Positions 1 to 8,609 of a stretch of 64,000 nt of DNA are shown one piece after another; position 1 is the stretch's first letter; every line of letters begins with the position of its first letter. The DNA is from Acidobacteriota bacterium (GTDB lineage: Bacteria; Acidobacteriota; UBA6911), in the NCBI GenBank assembly GCA_012729555.1, contig JAAYCX010000010.1, forward strand, positions 124,001 to 188,000, read 5' to 3'. A program made the translations under genes and the position numbers. Under the pieces are notes generated by a model that was not told the DNA's origin, ran no database searches, and saw only the letters and a program-made list of their open reading frames with translations.

Positions 1-1205
1 CTTGTTTCCTCGGGCAGGGGCCACCGTTTGGCCGAACGCCACTCGGTGCCGGCCGGAGCGTTGTAGGTGTAATAATAGACGGGATCTTCATCCATGATGC
101 CGTTGTCGATCCCCTTGAGCCAATAGTCGAAGAAACGGCGCTCCTCGACGGTGATGTCGAATCCGGTCTGGCTCTGGACCGCTAGCCAGCCACAGTGGCC
201 CGCGGGTCCCACGATCAGTTTCGCCGGGTTGGTCACGTTGTTGAAAGTAAAGAAAGCGCCGTGCTTGGTGGGCCCTTCGTCCCAGTTCGCGGCCAGATAC
301 ATGGCGATTCCGGAAGAGCGGATCTCCTCCAGGTAGGTGTGGGGGCTGCTCCGGACCCACCACTGCCGGGATGCGGGGTCCGTGATGGCGCCGGCGATGC
401 TGTCCCGGTAGGGCGCATAGCCGGGATCTTCAACCGTGCCGGCGTGCCCGGCAATGGCTGCACGCAACTGCGACCCGTCCGTATCGCCGTCCACCGGCGC
501 CGCCGCCGCATCGCGGGCCTGTTGCGTGGACAGGAGCCTCGCGGGAGCGCCCTGGGCACTCGCCATGCCTCCGGGCACGCGAAAGGGATAGACATCGAAT
601 TCGCAACTCATCGGGAATACGGCCTTCAAATGGGGAGGCGCCGTCGTCACGGCCTGCATCTGGCTGCCGCCGGTGGCCGAACACCCCCACATTCCGATCT
701 TGCCGTTGCTCCACGGCTGCTGCGCCAGCCATTCCGTGATGTCGTACGCATCGCGGCGCGCCGCAGTCACCCATTCGCCGCGGTTGAACGCCTCGTTATG
801 CCCGAAGGACGCATAGAGGCCGCGGAAGTCCACGGTGGCGACCACGTAGCCGTATTTCACCAGCCTTCCCGCCGTTCCGGGGTAACTGTCCACCGTCAGG
901 GCCCCGTCGTTGTTGGAATACCTGCGATTATAGGGCGTATGCATCCACAGGACCGGAAGCGGGGTTTCGACGACATCGCCGGTTGCTGCATCCTTCGGGC
1001 GATACAGGTCCATCGCGAGCCTGGTGCCGTCGCTCACCGGGACATACCGGGATGTCCTCTGGTAATCCTCGCCGTACATGGCGTCGCTGAAGCCGGAATA
1101 TTCGCCCGGCCTGGAGATGCGATGGTCCGTGGATGCGCCCTCGTCACGGCAAGCGAGCGTAAAGGCACAGAAAACCAGGATTGTCAGCAAGGGGTATCGT
1201 TTCAT
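1..1205 (-). CDS. CocE/NonD-family serine hydrolase, lipoprotein (3' end outside window)
   Basis: Predicted exported hydrolase of the X-Pro dipeptidyl-peptidase/CocE superfamily, which cleaves esters or peptides with a Ser-Asp-His triad. The first ~18 residues form a lipoprotein signal ending in LTLAC, so the mature protein is probably membrane-anchored. Around residue 165 lies GMWGCSATGG, which fits the GxSxxG nucleophile elbow; NWDEGPT is the usual Asp region and GPAGHCGW the usual His region. About 401 codons are visible and the frame runs off the left edge, so the C-terminal jelly-roll domain expected in CocE proteins is not seen. The ATG at 1205 is preceded by a purine-rich site (gaaaggaaac). 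It is not obviously in an operon. The substrate cannot be named. The superfamily is fairly secure, the activity is not. Confidence 0.85.
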   Translation of the reverse strand, partial: MKRYPLLTILVFCAFTLACRDEGASTDHRISRPGEYSGFSDAMYGEDYQRTSRYVPVSDGTRLAMDLYRPKDAATGDVVETPLPVLWMHTPYNRRYSNNDGALTVDSYPGTAGRLVKYGYVVATVDFRGLYASFGHNEAFNRGEWVTAARRDAYDITEWLAQQPWSNGKIGMWGCSATGGSQMQAVTTAPPHLKAVFPMSCEFDVYPFRVPGGMASAQGAPARLLSTQQARDAAAAPVDGDTDGSQLRAAIAGHAGTVEDPGYAPYRDSIAGAITDPASRQWWVRSSPHTYLEEIRSSGIAMYLAANWDEGPTKHGAFFTFNNVTNPAKLIVGPAGHCGWLAVQSQTGFDITVEERRFFDYWLKGIDNGIMDEDPVYYYTYNAPAGTEWRSAKRWPLPEET

Positions 1206-1517
1206 GGTGCGGTTTCCTTTCATTCTTCATGTCTCCGATGATGCGTCAGGTCAACGGGACTTGCGGGGTCCATAGTGCGGGATGGCTTCGCCGTGCTCGC
1301 AGGCCCCTAGGCCGGCTGTCGGGCTCCGTGCCCGCGGCAAGGTCCATGCCCGCGTAATCGAGCGGGTCCGATTCGGTGATCACCACGTTGAGCCCGCTCG
1401 ACCTCTTCCATCTTCACCAGGGCGGAAAGGGAGGAAAAGCGCGGCGCCCGGAAAACCGGCCGGGAGACAGGGAAATCCCCGTTGTGGCATGCCCCCCCTC
1501 ATAGAAGCAAAAACCCA
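1206..1517. other. Intergenic region, possible decayed coding fragment
   Basis: No intact gene is visible. On the minus strand, 1455 to about 1300 reads as ALVKMEEVERA and then, after a one-base frame change, as GLNVVITESDPLDYAGMDLA. This looks protein-like but is too short to assign and may be chance. There is no clear hairpin terminator. Confidence 0.3.
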
Positions 1518-2078
1518 TCATATCCCGGAACCGGGCAGGTTCCGCCCGAAACCGGGTGGTGCCGGCCGCGCACGTCCCACGCCCATGACGGCAAGGTCCC
1601 AGACGCATCCGCCGGCGCAGTTCCACCCCGCGTACCACAGGTAGGTCGCGCTTCTTTCGGGGATATAGGGATGGATGACGATGCCGGCGTGACGTTTGGC
1701 GACTTCGCCCCACAGGATATAGCTGGAAAAATGTCTCCGGATATCGCCGAAAAGATCGCACCCGTACCGGTCCGCGAACTCACGCCTGGCTTCGGGCCCC
1801 TGCAGCGGTTCGATATGGGTGGAAAGGTCATGCCCGTATTCCCGGGTGAAGCGGTCGATATCCTCCGCCGTTTTCAGGAAGAGTACCCGGGAAAGGTCGA
1901 GAAGGGTGACCTCGTGGAAGAAGCGGAGCCTTTCCGGGCGGAAGCGCGCGGCCTCGCACCACTCCTTCCAGCTGTCGTCCACGTCAAACCAGAAGCCGTT
2001 CGGCTTGGGATGCCCGCTCTGCGGGTAGGTCCGCCCGGTCAGTCGTACCGGCCGGGAGGACCAGTGACGGTAGACCAT
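1518..2078 (-). CDS. Conserved hypothetical protein with W-Y-x-G-W-N-C-A-x-G-C-x-W motif
   Basis: A 186-residue soluble protein with no signal peptide or membrane segment. Near the C terminus it has WYAGWNCAGGCVWD. From memory, similar Trp/Cys-rich endings occur in a family of uncharacterised bacterial and phage proteins that also contain a GFWFDVDDSWKEWC-like segment, which is present here near residue 30. The frame stays open upstream to 2462, but that extension overlaps the cupin gene antisense-free in another frame and lacks protein character, so the ATG at 2078 is preferred. It lies 83 bases downstream of the cupin gene on the same strand and may be co-transcribed. Function unknown. The real/not-real call rests on amino-acid composition and the remembered motif. 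Confidence 0.6.
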   Translation of the reverse strand: MVYRHWSSRPVRLTGRTYPQSGHPKPNGFWFDVDDSWKEWCEAARFRPERLRFFHEVTLLDLSRVLFLKTAEDIDRFTREYGHDLSTHIEPLQGPEARREFADRYGCDLFGDIRRHFSSYILWGEVAKRHAGIVIHPYIPERSATYLWYAGWNCAGGCVWDLAVMGVGRARPAPPGFGRNLPGSGI

Positions 2079-2161
2079 GGCGTCCTGCACCCCGTCAGGT
2101 TCATGCCCTCTCGATGCCCCCCTTGGGGGGCGTCCGGACGGAGCCGGGATGAGGGCCCCCG

Positions 2162-2704
2162 TCAGCCCATCCTCGCATCGATGAAGACAATCGGTTTTCC
2201 GACCCGTTTGATGACCAGCGGACAGTGGGGCGTGTTGGCCGGAATGAAGAAATAGCAGGAATAGTCGACCTTCCGGACCCTGTCGCCCAGCAGCATTTCG
2301 GCATCGGCGTCGAATTCGAGAAAATTTCTCCCGTCCCCCCCGATCAGGAATATCCACTGATCGTGGGCGTGGGAATGGGTGGCGCCGCCCAGGGTATCGG
2401 GCTTGGTGATATAGGCAAATCCTATCGCCAGTTTCGACTCGGGAATGTCCCCGGAACCCCATGCCGTGATCATGGGAGACGTGATCGTCGAGTGGATCGA
2501 TTTCCAGGGCTTGAATTCGACCACATTCGGTTCCCTGACGACATTCCCCAGCTTGCTCATGTCCATTTTGCCGTAATAGTCCGGCTGCTGCGCCGCCGCG
2601 GCCGCATTCAGCGTGGACAGTACGCTGGCAAAGGCCATCCCGGCGGCTCCGGCGGATACGCTCTGAAAAAAATCCCTCCGGTTCGTTTCCCTTTTCCCCG
2701 TCAT
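2162..2704 (-). CDS. Tat-exported cupin-domain protein
   Basis: A 180-residue protein starting at the ATG at 2704. The N terminus contains TNRRDFFQS, a twin-arginine signal followed by an Ala-rich hydrophobic stretch, so folded export (probably with a bound metal) is likely. The C-terminal half has cupin features: a GGATHSHAHDQWIF segment that supplies the His cluster of cupin motif 1, and FIPANTPHCPL as motif 2. Members of this group are small beta-barrel metalloproteins with varied or unknown activity. An alternative upstream start would add residues ahead of the Tat motif and is unlikely. The upstream sequence ggagggagac gives a good ribosome site. Enzymatic role unknown. Confidence 0.8.
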   Translation of the reverse strand: MTGKRETNRRDFFQSVSAGAAGMAFASVLSTLNAAAAAQQPDYYGKMDMSKLGNVVREPNVVEFKPWKSIHSTITSPMITAWGSGDIPESKLAIGFAYITKPDTLGGATHSHAHDQWIFLIGGDGRNFLEFDADAEMLLGDRVRKVDYSCYFFIPANTPHCPLVIKRVGKPIVFIDARMG

Positions 2705-2912
2705 GTCTCCCTCCTGTTTAAGCATCCGTATTGGAACCAAAGCGCTGCCGCGAAAGGGCCGCGGGCGCTGCCCGGAAAATCCTTCCTCTGTAACGCCTTG
2801 AGAAATTGGAGGAAACCTGGGACCCATTATATGCGGATCCAGGAGGATGAGAAAGCGGAAATGATGCTCGAATGGCGCGGGGACAACAGGCCGGAATGAC
2901 GCTATCGGGCGG

Positions 2913-4748
2913 TCATTCGGCCTTGAGCTCGTATCTGAAATTGCGCGTGACGGTCCCGGCGGCGTCCAGGTAGACGATCAGGAAATGCCGGTGAAGATCT
3001 CCAAGGTCCTGGAGGATCCACTGCTTCTCGTCGGCGCGCTCTTCGGGCGTCTCGTTGACGGTCAGGGTATGCAGTTTCTCGTAATGGTTGCCGAGCGAGA
3101 CCCTGCACACGCGAGCCGTCACCCGCGCCTTCCCTTCAAGCTCCCGCAGGTTCAGAAAGACCCGACTGCGGCTCATGGCCGGGGAGGTGGAGATGAATTT
3201 CCGGTCCCCCGGTGCTATCAGGTTGCCCGATTGAACCCTTCCGAACTCCAGTTTTCTCGGTCCGATGGTGGCCCAGGTGTCGCTCCCGGTGATGGAATTC
3301 CAGAAGGCCACCATTTTGTCGGGCAATCGGGCGACGGCCGAAGTCGAGGCAACGCAGCTCCGGTAGGCTTCCTCCAGAATGGCCTCGCGGAACGCCATCG
3401 TCTCGTATCCCGAGGCGTCCGGGACATCCGCGGCCGCCCGGGTCAGGTGCACGGGGGTGGTGAGAAATCCGCAGGCGCTCTCAACGGACAATTCCAGGAC
3501 CGCGTCGCGGAACCCGGTGGCAAGGTCGCCGATGACCTCCGAAAACGCCGTGCAGTCCCTGACATTTCCCGTGGCCTCTTTCCGGTAGCTGCTTTGCCGC
3601 AGAAATTGCCCGGCGGTCATCGATCCTTTGCCCCCGACAGGACCGGAGGCCTCCTGGACGGCACCGGTTTCCGTCGCGCCCGGGCTCGAATCGGCGCTGT
3701 CGAGGGAGGGAGGGGTGGTGGCCCGGAAATCGCCGCCGATGTCACCGGTTCGCCCTGCACTCTGGCGGGCGAGCCGCTCCTGAAGTCCGTCGAGGGTCCC
3801 TTCTCCCGAACTTGCGCCGTCGAGCATTCCCGTCGGTGAATCGTAATCGAAATCGAGATCTCCGGCGCCCTCCGCGTTCCGTGCGGCGAGCCGTTCCTGG
3901 AGGCCCGCTACGCCCGGTCCAGTCCCGGTGCCCGGCATCGGCCGGTGGCTCTCCGGGTGGCAGGTGCCGTCGATGGCACAATAGGATCCCGCCGGGCACG
4001 CGGCGCCGGCCGAACAGCTGCCGCCCGCGGCTCCTTTGGAGGAGGCGACCGCGCCGTCCGATCCGGCGGGGGCGGTGCGCAGCGCGGCAATTTCCCGGGC
4101 ATCGAGGGCCCGGCCGAAGATGCGGAGATCGTCGATCAGGATGTCGCGGGCCGTATCCGATATCCTGTCGTTGAAGGCTCCGATCCAGACCGCCTCCCCC
4201 GGCGTGACCGGGCCGCCCCCCAGGGGCTTCACCTCCTCCCGGGCGCGCCAGTACAATCGGTACTCCGCGTTGGTATAATCATAGACCATGCTCACGAACG
4301 TCCAGCCGGCGCCCGCCAGGTTGACGTCACGGGCGTAAATCCCGTTGGCCCTCCCGGCCATCACCAGATGGTTGCCGGAGAGGCGCAGGCCGGGACTGAT
4401 TCCATTGCCGGTCGAAATCACGTTCTGGATCCGTTTCGAGGCTACCGATTCAACGTTGATCCAGGCGCTGAAGGTCACCTGGGGGCAGGTGTCCGGATGA
4501 AGGTCGATGAATGCGCGCATGGCCGACTCGCCGTCCAGGCGCAGCGCCTGTCCCGACCGTCCCGGGACGAATTGAGGAGTCGCCTCCATGCCTTCGGGCG
4601 CCAGCATCCGGCCGTCGTGGCCGTTGCCGCTCGAATCGGAGAGATCCCCGTCGAAGTGGAATAGGGCCTCGCAGGGGGCCGCAAGTGCGATCGCCGATGC
4701 CGGGCAGGACAGCGCGGCGGCGAGGATGAGGAGCAGCTTCCCGATCAC
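2913..4748 (-). CDS. Secreted LamG/concanavalin-like lectin-domain protein
   Basis: A 611-residue exported protein beginning with a GTG at 4748 behind an aggaggg ribosome site. Residues 1-23 are a signal peptide (ends ALAAP). Residues ~27-215 look like a LamG/laminin-G-type jelly roll: FHFDGDLSDSSGNGHDG, an FSAWINVES strand and LIDDLRIFGRAL are typical. A short Cys-rich piece follows (GGSCSAGAACPAGSYC). The middle is low-complexity with two copies of GLQERLAxxxA separated by an acidic Gly-rich linker. The last ~230 residues form a domain I do not recognise. It sits 28 bases downstream of the gene ending at 4777, so the two are probably one operon. A role at the cell surface, perhaps binding polymers, is inference. 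Confidence 0.75.
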   Translation of the reverse strand: MIGKLLLILAAALSCPASAIALAAPCEALFHFDGDLSDSSGNGHDGRMLAPEGMEATPQFVPGRSGQALRLDGESAMRAFIDLHPDTCPQVTFSAWINVESVASKRIQNVISTGNGISPGLRLSGNHLVMAGRANGIYARDVNLAGAGWTFVSMVYDYTNAEYRLYWRAREEVKPLGGGPVTPGEAVWIGAFNDRISDTARDILIDDLRIFGRALDAREIAALRTAPAGSDGAVASSKGAAGGSCSAGAACPAGSYCAIDGTCHPESHRPMPGTGTGPGVAGLQERLAARNAEGAGDLDFDYDSPTGMLDGASSGEGTLDGLQERLARQSAGRTGDIGGDFRATTPPSLDSADSSPGATETGAVQEASGPVGGKGSMTAGQFLRQSSYRKEATGNVRDCTAFSEVIGDLATGFRDAVLELSVESACGFLTTPVHLTRAAADVPDASGYETMAFREAILEEAYRSCVASTSAVARLPDKMVAFWNSITGSDTWATIGPRKLEFGRVQSGNLIAPGDRKFISTSPAMSRSRVFLNLRELEGKARVTARVCRVSLGNHYEKLHTLTVNETPEERADEKQWILQDLGDLHRHFLIVYLDAAGTVTRNFRYELKAE

Positions 4749-4776
4749 TTTTCCCTCCTTTCCGTCTGCCCGGATT

Positions 4777-5859
4777 CTAGTCCGCGGCGGGCAGGCGGGT
4801 GTCGACGTGTATGGCGTTCACCTCGGTCACGACTTCCATGCCGCCGTCCGCCGCCAGTTTTCGGACGGTGTCGAGCTGCGATCCCATCATTTTTTTCATC
4901 ATTGCCCGCTGTGATGGAGGCATCGCGGAGATCTGTTTCTCGAGCCTGGCGAGCTCCCCCTGGGCTTTCTGCATTTCCTTCCGGTCCTTTTCGGCCATGA
5001 CGCCTCCCATGCGCACCACCTGGCGATAGGACTCGTACATCGGGGACCCCGCGACCGCGCGATAATCGGAATGAATCTTCTCGATCTCGATCCTGCGTGT
5101 CTGCCCCTGGGCCGACAGCGTCCCCTGCATGGTCAGTTTGAGCGGCACGTACATCTTCTTGTCAATCCACAGGCTCACGGTGTCGATCGTCAGCTCGCCG
5201 CCGTCCTCGAGAGGTTGCCGCCGGTCGAGGTTGTCGGCTGCGAGATGGAAGGCCGCGATGCCGTCGATCTTTTCGGTGCCGACGAGCCTGGCCCGCTGCG
5301 CGAACGCGGCAAGCCCCGTGTCGGTTTCAGGTGAGGCGGCTTCCGCGGCATTCGCACGGCCGGCGTCGGCGGCCGCCCGCAGGAAGCCGGCGTTGCCCCC
5401 CATGAGGACCCGCGGATCGGCCGAAGCCCACGGCCGATCGGCCGACCCGGCGCCCAAAGCCCCCAGCAGGCCCCTGGGCAGGCCCGCCTGCTGCATGCCG
5501 CGGTCCATTTCTTCACTCAGCGCGTCCCCCGTCATCGCCTGGGCGCCGGCAAAGGCCTCCAGTTGATCGGGCGTCATCGCCTGGCCCGGACCGCCGGCGG
5601 CCTGTCCGTCCCTGCCCGGGGAGACCGGGCGAAACACTTCGACCGTCCCGCCGTCGACCGTGAGCGACGCGCGCTCGTAGGTGGTGACCTGGCGCTGACC
5701 CATGATGGTCGCATCGACGGTATAACGGGTTATTCCGGCGAGGCGCTGGCGTTGAAGTTCCTCCACTTTCTGCAGAATGGCCTGCGCGTCTTCGGCCAGG
5801 GCAGGGCCAGGCAGGGTGGAAAACATAAACAGTGACGCGACGATGAGAAATCTCGGCAT
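4777..5859 (-). CDS. Exported hypothetical protein, LolA/outer-membrane-lipoprotein-sorting-like
   Basis: A 360-residue protein with a classical signal peptide (cleavage after ALA near residue 22). After it comes AILQKVEELQRQRLAGITRYTV followed by alternating strands (DATIMGQRQVTTYERASL), the pattern seen in LolA/LolB-like folds that handle lipids or lipoproteins. The middle is a Gly/Ala/Met-rich insertion, and residues ~285-345 are a Met/Lys-rich amphipathic helix (AEKDRKEMQKAQGELARLEK). The final EVNAIHVDTRLP is strand-like. It is the first gene of a two-gene operon with the LamG protein, so the pair may work together at the envelope. Homology is distant and the function is unproven. Confidence 0.7.
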   Translation of the reverse strand: MPRFLIVASLFMFSTLPGPALAEDAQAILQKVEELQRQRLAGITRYTVDATIMGQRQVTTYERASLTVDGGTVEVFRPVSPGRDGQAAGGPGQAMTPDQLEAFAGAQAMTGDALSEEMDRGMQQAGLPRGLLGALGAGSADRPWASADPRVLMGGNAGFLRAAADAGRANAAEAASPETDTGLAAFAQRARLVGTEKIDGIAAFHLAADNLDRRQPLEDGGELTIDTVSLWIDKKMYVPLKLTMQGTLSAQGQTRRIEIEKIHSDYRAVAGSPMYESYRQVVRMGGVMAEKDRKEMQKAQGELARLEKQISAMPPSQRAMMKKMMGSQLDTVRKLAADGGMEVVTEVNAIHVDTRLPAAD

Positions 5860-6214
5860 GACGGCAACCCCCCAAAGGTATTGAATCCAGGTACCCCTGG
5901 ATTCAGATGCAAACGGTCGAGTGTCCAGGTCTTCTTTACTCGTTCGGGGGGGGATGACAGCCTGGGGACGAATCCCCGTACTTATTTACATATGGCGTCT
6001 ATGAAGGCGAATGTCAAAGTCAAAAAGAAGAATCCGCTCTTCCCGAAACCATGGCACCTGGTTCGAGGAGCACAATCCAGCGTGCCATGGCGGGATTTCG
6101 CTTGAAGACCGGGGCCCTGATGATGGAAGGTGGAGTACGGCCGGCTGGTCGGTGCCGCCGGGGGCGCGGCTCCCCGACGCCGGCAGCGGGGGAGTGAACC
6201 TGGAGCCACGCGCC

Positions 6215-7990
6215 ATGACCCTTTCGATCCTGTCGCTGTTGATCATCCTCGCCGTAGCGCTCGTCCTCTTCTGGTTCGAGTGGGTGCCTCCGGACGTGAC
6301 CGCGCTGGGGGTGCTGCTCGCCCTGATCGTCCTGGATTTGATCCCCCTGGACCGGGCGTTCTCCGGTTTCGGGAGCGACACGGTCATGCTCCTCCTCGGC
6401 CTTTTGATCATGACCGCGGCCCTGATGCGCACGGGAGCGGTGGAGGTCGTGAGCCGCCGTTTACTGGAAATTACGGGCAAACATCCCGGAGCCCTGCTGC
6501 CCGCGACCATGCTGGCCGTGGCGTTGTTCAGTTCCTTCATCAACAACACGGCCGCCGCGGCGTTCTTCCTCCCGGTGATCCTGGGCATCAGCCAGAGAAC
6601 GGGGATGAGCGCCTCGCGTCTCCTGATGCCCATGGCTTTCGCGGCGATCCTGGCCAGTTCGGTGACCCTGGTGAGTACCTCGACCAACGTGGTGGTGAGC
6701 GGCCTGATGACCCAGTTCGGCATGCCGGCGATCGGCATGCTGGAGTTGACGCCGGTCGGGGTTTCCGTGCTGGCGGCCGGCCTGCTCTACATGGGGTTCT
6801 TCGGCAGGCGGCTGATCCCCGAGCGCCCGGCCGAGCCGACCCTGACCGACACCTTCGGCCTGCGCCCCTACCTGGCCGAGCTGCGCATCCTGGAGCGATC
6901 CTCCCTTGACGGCAACACGCTGGCGGACTCCGGCCTGGGGCGGAATTACGACCTGACGGTACTGGCCATCATCCGCGACGGGAAGCGCACGCTCGACCCG
7001 TCCGCCGACACCCTGTTGCGGACGGGAGACACCCTGCTGGTGGAGGGGTCCTCCGAGGCGATCCTGAAGGTCAAGGACGTCCCGGGCCTCGACGCGCAGG
7101 AGGATGCCACGGTCTCGGACGCGGACCTGGAGGCCGAGGGGCTGGGCCTGGCGGAGGTGGTGCTGCTGCCCGGCTCGCCCTTCCTCGGGCGCACGGCCAA
7201 GGGCCTGAAGATGCGGGAGCGCTACCGGATCCAGGTCCTGGCCATCAACCGCCGCACGGGGGTGATCCGGTCGAGGCTCGCCGACACCCGCCTGGGGCTG
7301 GGGGATGTGCTGCTCGTGCAGGGAAAGCACAACCAGATCGCGGCGCTCGAGGCGGAGAACGCTTTCGACGTACTGGGCATCATGGAGACCCGGCGGTTCC
7401 GTCCCAGGCAGGCGTTGCTGGTGACGGCGATCTTCATCGGCGCGTTCATCGCCGGCTCGATGAACCTCCTCCCCCTGCCGGCCGCCATGCTTTCCGGCGC
7501 CCTGCTGGTCTTCGTGACGCGCTGCATCTCACCCGAAGAGGCCTATCGCCAGGTGGATTGGAAGGTGCTGATCCTGATCGGCAGCATGCTGGGCCTGGGG
7601 GTGGCGATGCAGTCCACCGGCACGGCGGCGTTTCTGGCCGACCGGCTGACCGCGCTGGTGGGGGGGTGGAACCCGCTCTGGCTGCTGAGCGGGTTCTTCT
7701 TCCTCACGGTGGCCCTGACCCAGCCGATGTCCAACCAGGCGGCTGCGGCCGTCGTCGTCCCGGTCGCGGTGCAGACCGCCCTGCAGCTGGGCCTGAACCC
7801 GCGCACCTTCGCCATGATGATAACGATCGCGGCCAGCACCTCGTATTTGACCCCCCTGGAGCCCGCCTGCCTGATGGTCTACGGGCCGGGCCGCTACCGC
7901 TTCAGCGATTTTCTCAAGGTGGGCGGTCTTCTCACGGTGGTCGTCTATCTCGTGGCGATCTTTCTGGCCCCCCGGCTCTGGCCCCTGTGA
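6215..7990 (+). CDS. SLC13/DASS-family anion transporter with two TrkA-C domains
   Basis: A 591-residue inner-membrane protein. Hydrophobic helices 1-7 span residues ~1-195, then come two soluble RCK-C/TrkA-C domains (~200-285 and ~305-390; both show the xGDxLLVxG strand), then about six more helices to the C terminus. The repeated transport hairpins are visible as SSFINNTAAAAFF in the first half and QPMSNQAAAAVVV in the second, the Asn-rich sites that bind Na+ and substrate in this family. Known members carry di/tricarboxylates or sulfate and use TrkA-C as a regulatory domain; the substrate here is not predictable. The ATG at 6215 follows a GGAG site. The open frame extends upstream to 6011 but that part is not membrane-like. 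Confidence 0.9.
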   Translation: MTLSILSLLIILAVALVLFWFEWVPPDVTALGVLLALIVLDLIPLDRAFSGFGSDTVMLLLGLLIMTAALMRTGAVEVVSRRLLEITGKHPGALLPATMLAVALFSSFINNTAAAAFFLPVILGISQRTGMSASRLLMPMAFAAILASSVTLVSTSTNVVVSGLMTQFGMPAIGMLELTPVGVSVLAAGLLYMGFFGRRLIPERPAEPTLTDTFGLRPYLAELRILERSSLDGNTLADSGLGRNYDLTVLAIIRDGKRTLDPSADTLLRTGDTLLVEGSSEAILKVKDVPGLDAQEDATVSDADLEAEGLGLAEVVLLPGSPFLGRTAKGLKMRERYRIQVLAINRRTGVIRSRLADTRLGLGDVLLVQGKHNQIAALEAENAFDVLGIMETRRFRPRQALLVTAIFIGAFIAGSMNLLPLPAAMLSGALLVFVTRCISPEEAYRQVDWKVLILIGSMLGLGVAMQSTGTAAFLADRLTALVGGWNPLWLLSGFFFLTVALTQPMSNQAAAAVVVPVAVQTALQLGLNPRTFAMMITIAASTSYLTPLEPACLMVYGPGRYRFSDFLKVGGLLTVVVYLVAIFLAPRLWPL

Positions 7991-8021
7991 CCCCCGCCGG
8001 ATGCGCATGGCGGAGGCCCGG

Positions 8022-8561
8022 CTACAACACCCTGTAGAAATGGATGACCACGCTGTTCGCCCTGCGCATTCCCGTGGATATGATGACCGATTTGTTGAGC
8101 CAATCGTACTTGCTGCCGGCCTCGACCTCCATCCTGGCGCCGGTACGCATGTAGTACTCGGAAGGGGGCACCTCTTCACCCCTGGCGAGGCGGTCGAGAA
8201 CCGCCCTGGGTGCGGTCCGGATGCCCGTGTTTTCGACGAAGATGATCAGGCCGTCATCGGTCTTCAGGCTGTACCTGGCCACCAGGTCGGCGGTGCCGTC
8301 TTCGCGCACGGTCTGCCAGTCCGCGCCGCCGCGCAGCACGGTCCCCTTGATTTTGGGTCCCGAGAAGGTCCCGCCCGAGATATTGATGATGCGACGGGTG
8401 CCGTATTTGGTCTTGCCCAGTTCCTGCGGCGGCTCCAATGTGGCCGTCAGTTCGAACAGGAACTCCAGTTCCGGCCTGGGCAACAGATCGTCCGCGAGAG
8501 GGTTCCCTGCGGTCATGGCAAACAGCGACAGGGTGAAGAGTGTCAGGCAGATCTTTCTCAT
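8022..8561 (-). CDS. Exported DUF3237-domain protein
   Basis: A 179-residue protein. The ATG at 8561 sits eight bases after a gaaggag ribosome site and opens a signal peptide (MRKICLTLFTLSLFAMTA). An in-frame ATG at 8597 lacks a ribosome site. The rest is one DUF3237 beta-barrel: LEFLFELTATLEPPQELG, GGTFSGPKIKGTVLRGGADW and LVARYSLKTDDGLIIFVEN are the characteristic blocks. DUF3237 proteins are small lipocalin-like barrels of unknown function. It lies 48 bases downstream of the large esterase ending at 8610, so it is probably the second gene of that operon. Confidence 0.85.
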   Translation of the reverse strand: MRKICLTLFTLSLFAMTAGNPLADDLLPRPELEFLFELTATLEPPQELGKTKYGTRRIINISGGTFSGPKIKGTVLRGGADWQTVREDGTADLVARYSLKTDDGLIIFVENTGIRTAPRAVLDRLARGEEVPPSEYYMRTGARMEVEAGSKYDWLNKSVIISTGMRRANSVVIHFYRVL

Positions 8562-8609
8562 GGGATAGTCTCCTTCGATTGCGACGATGCGCTTCATGAA
8601 GATTCCGGG

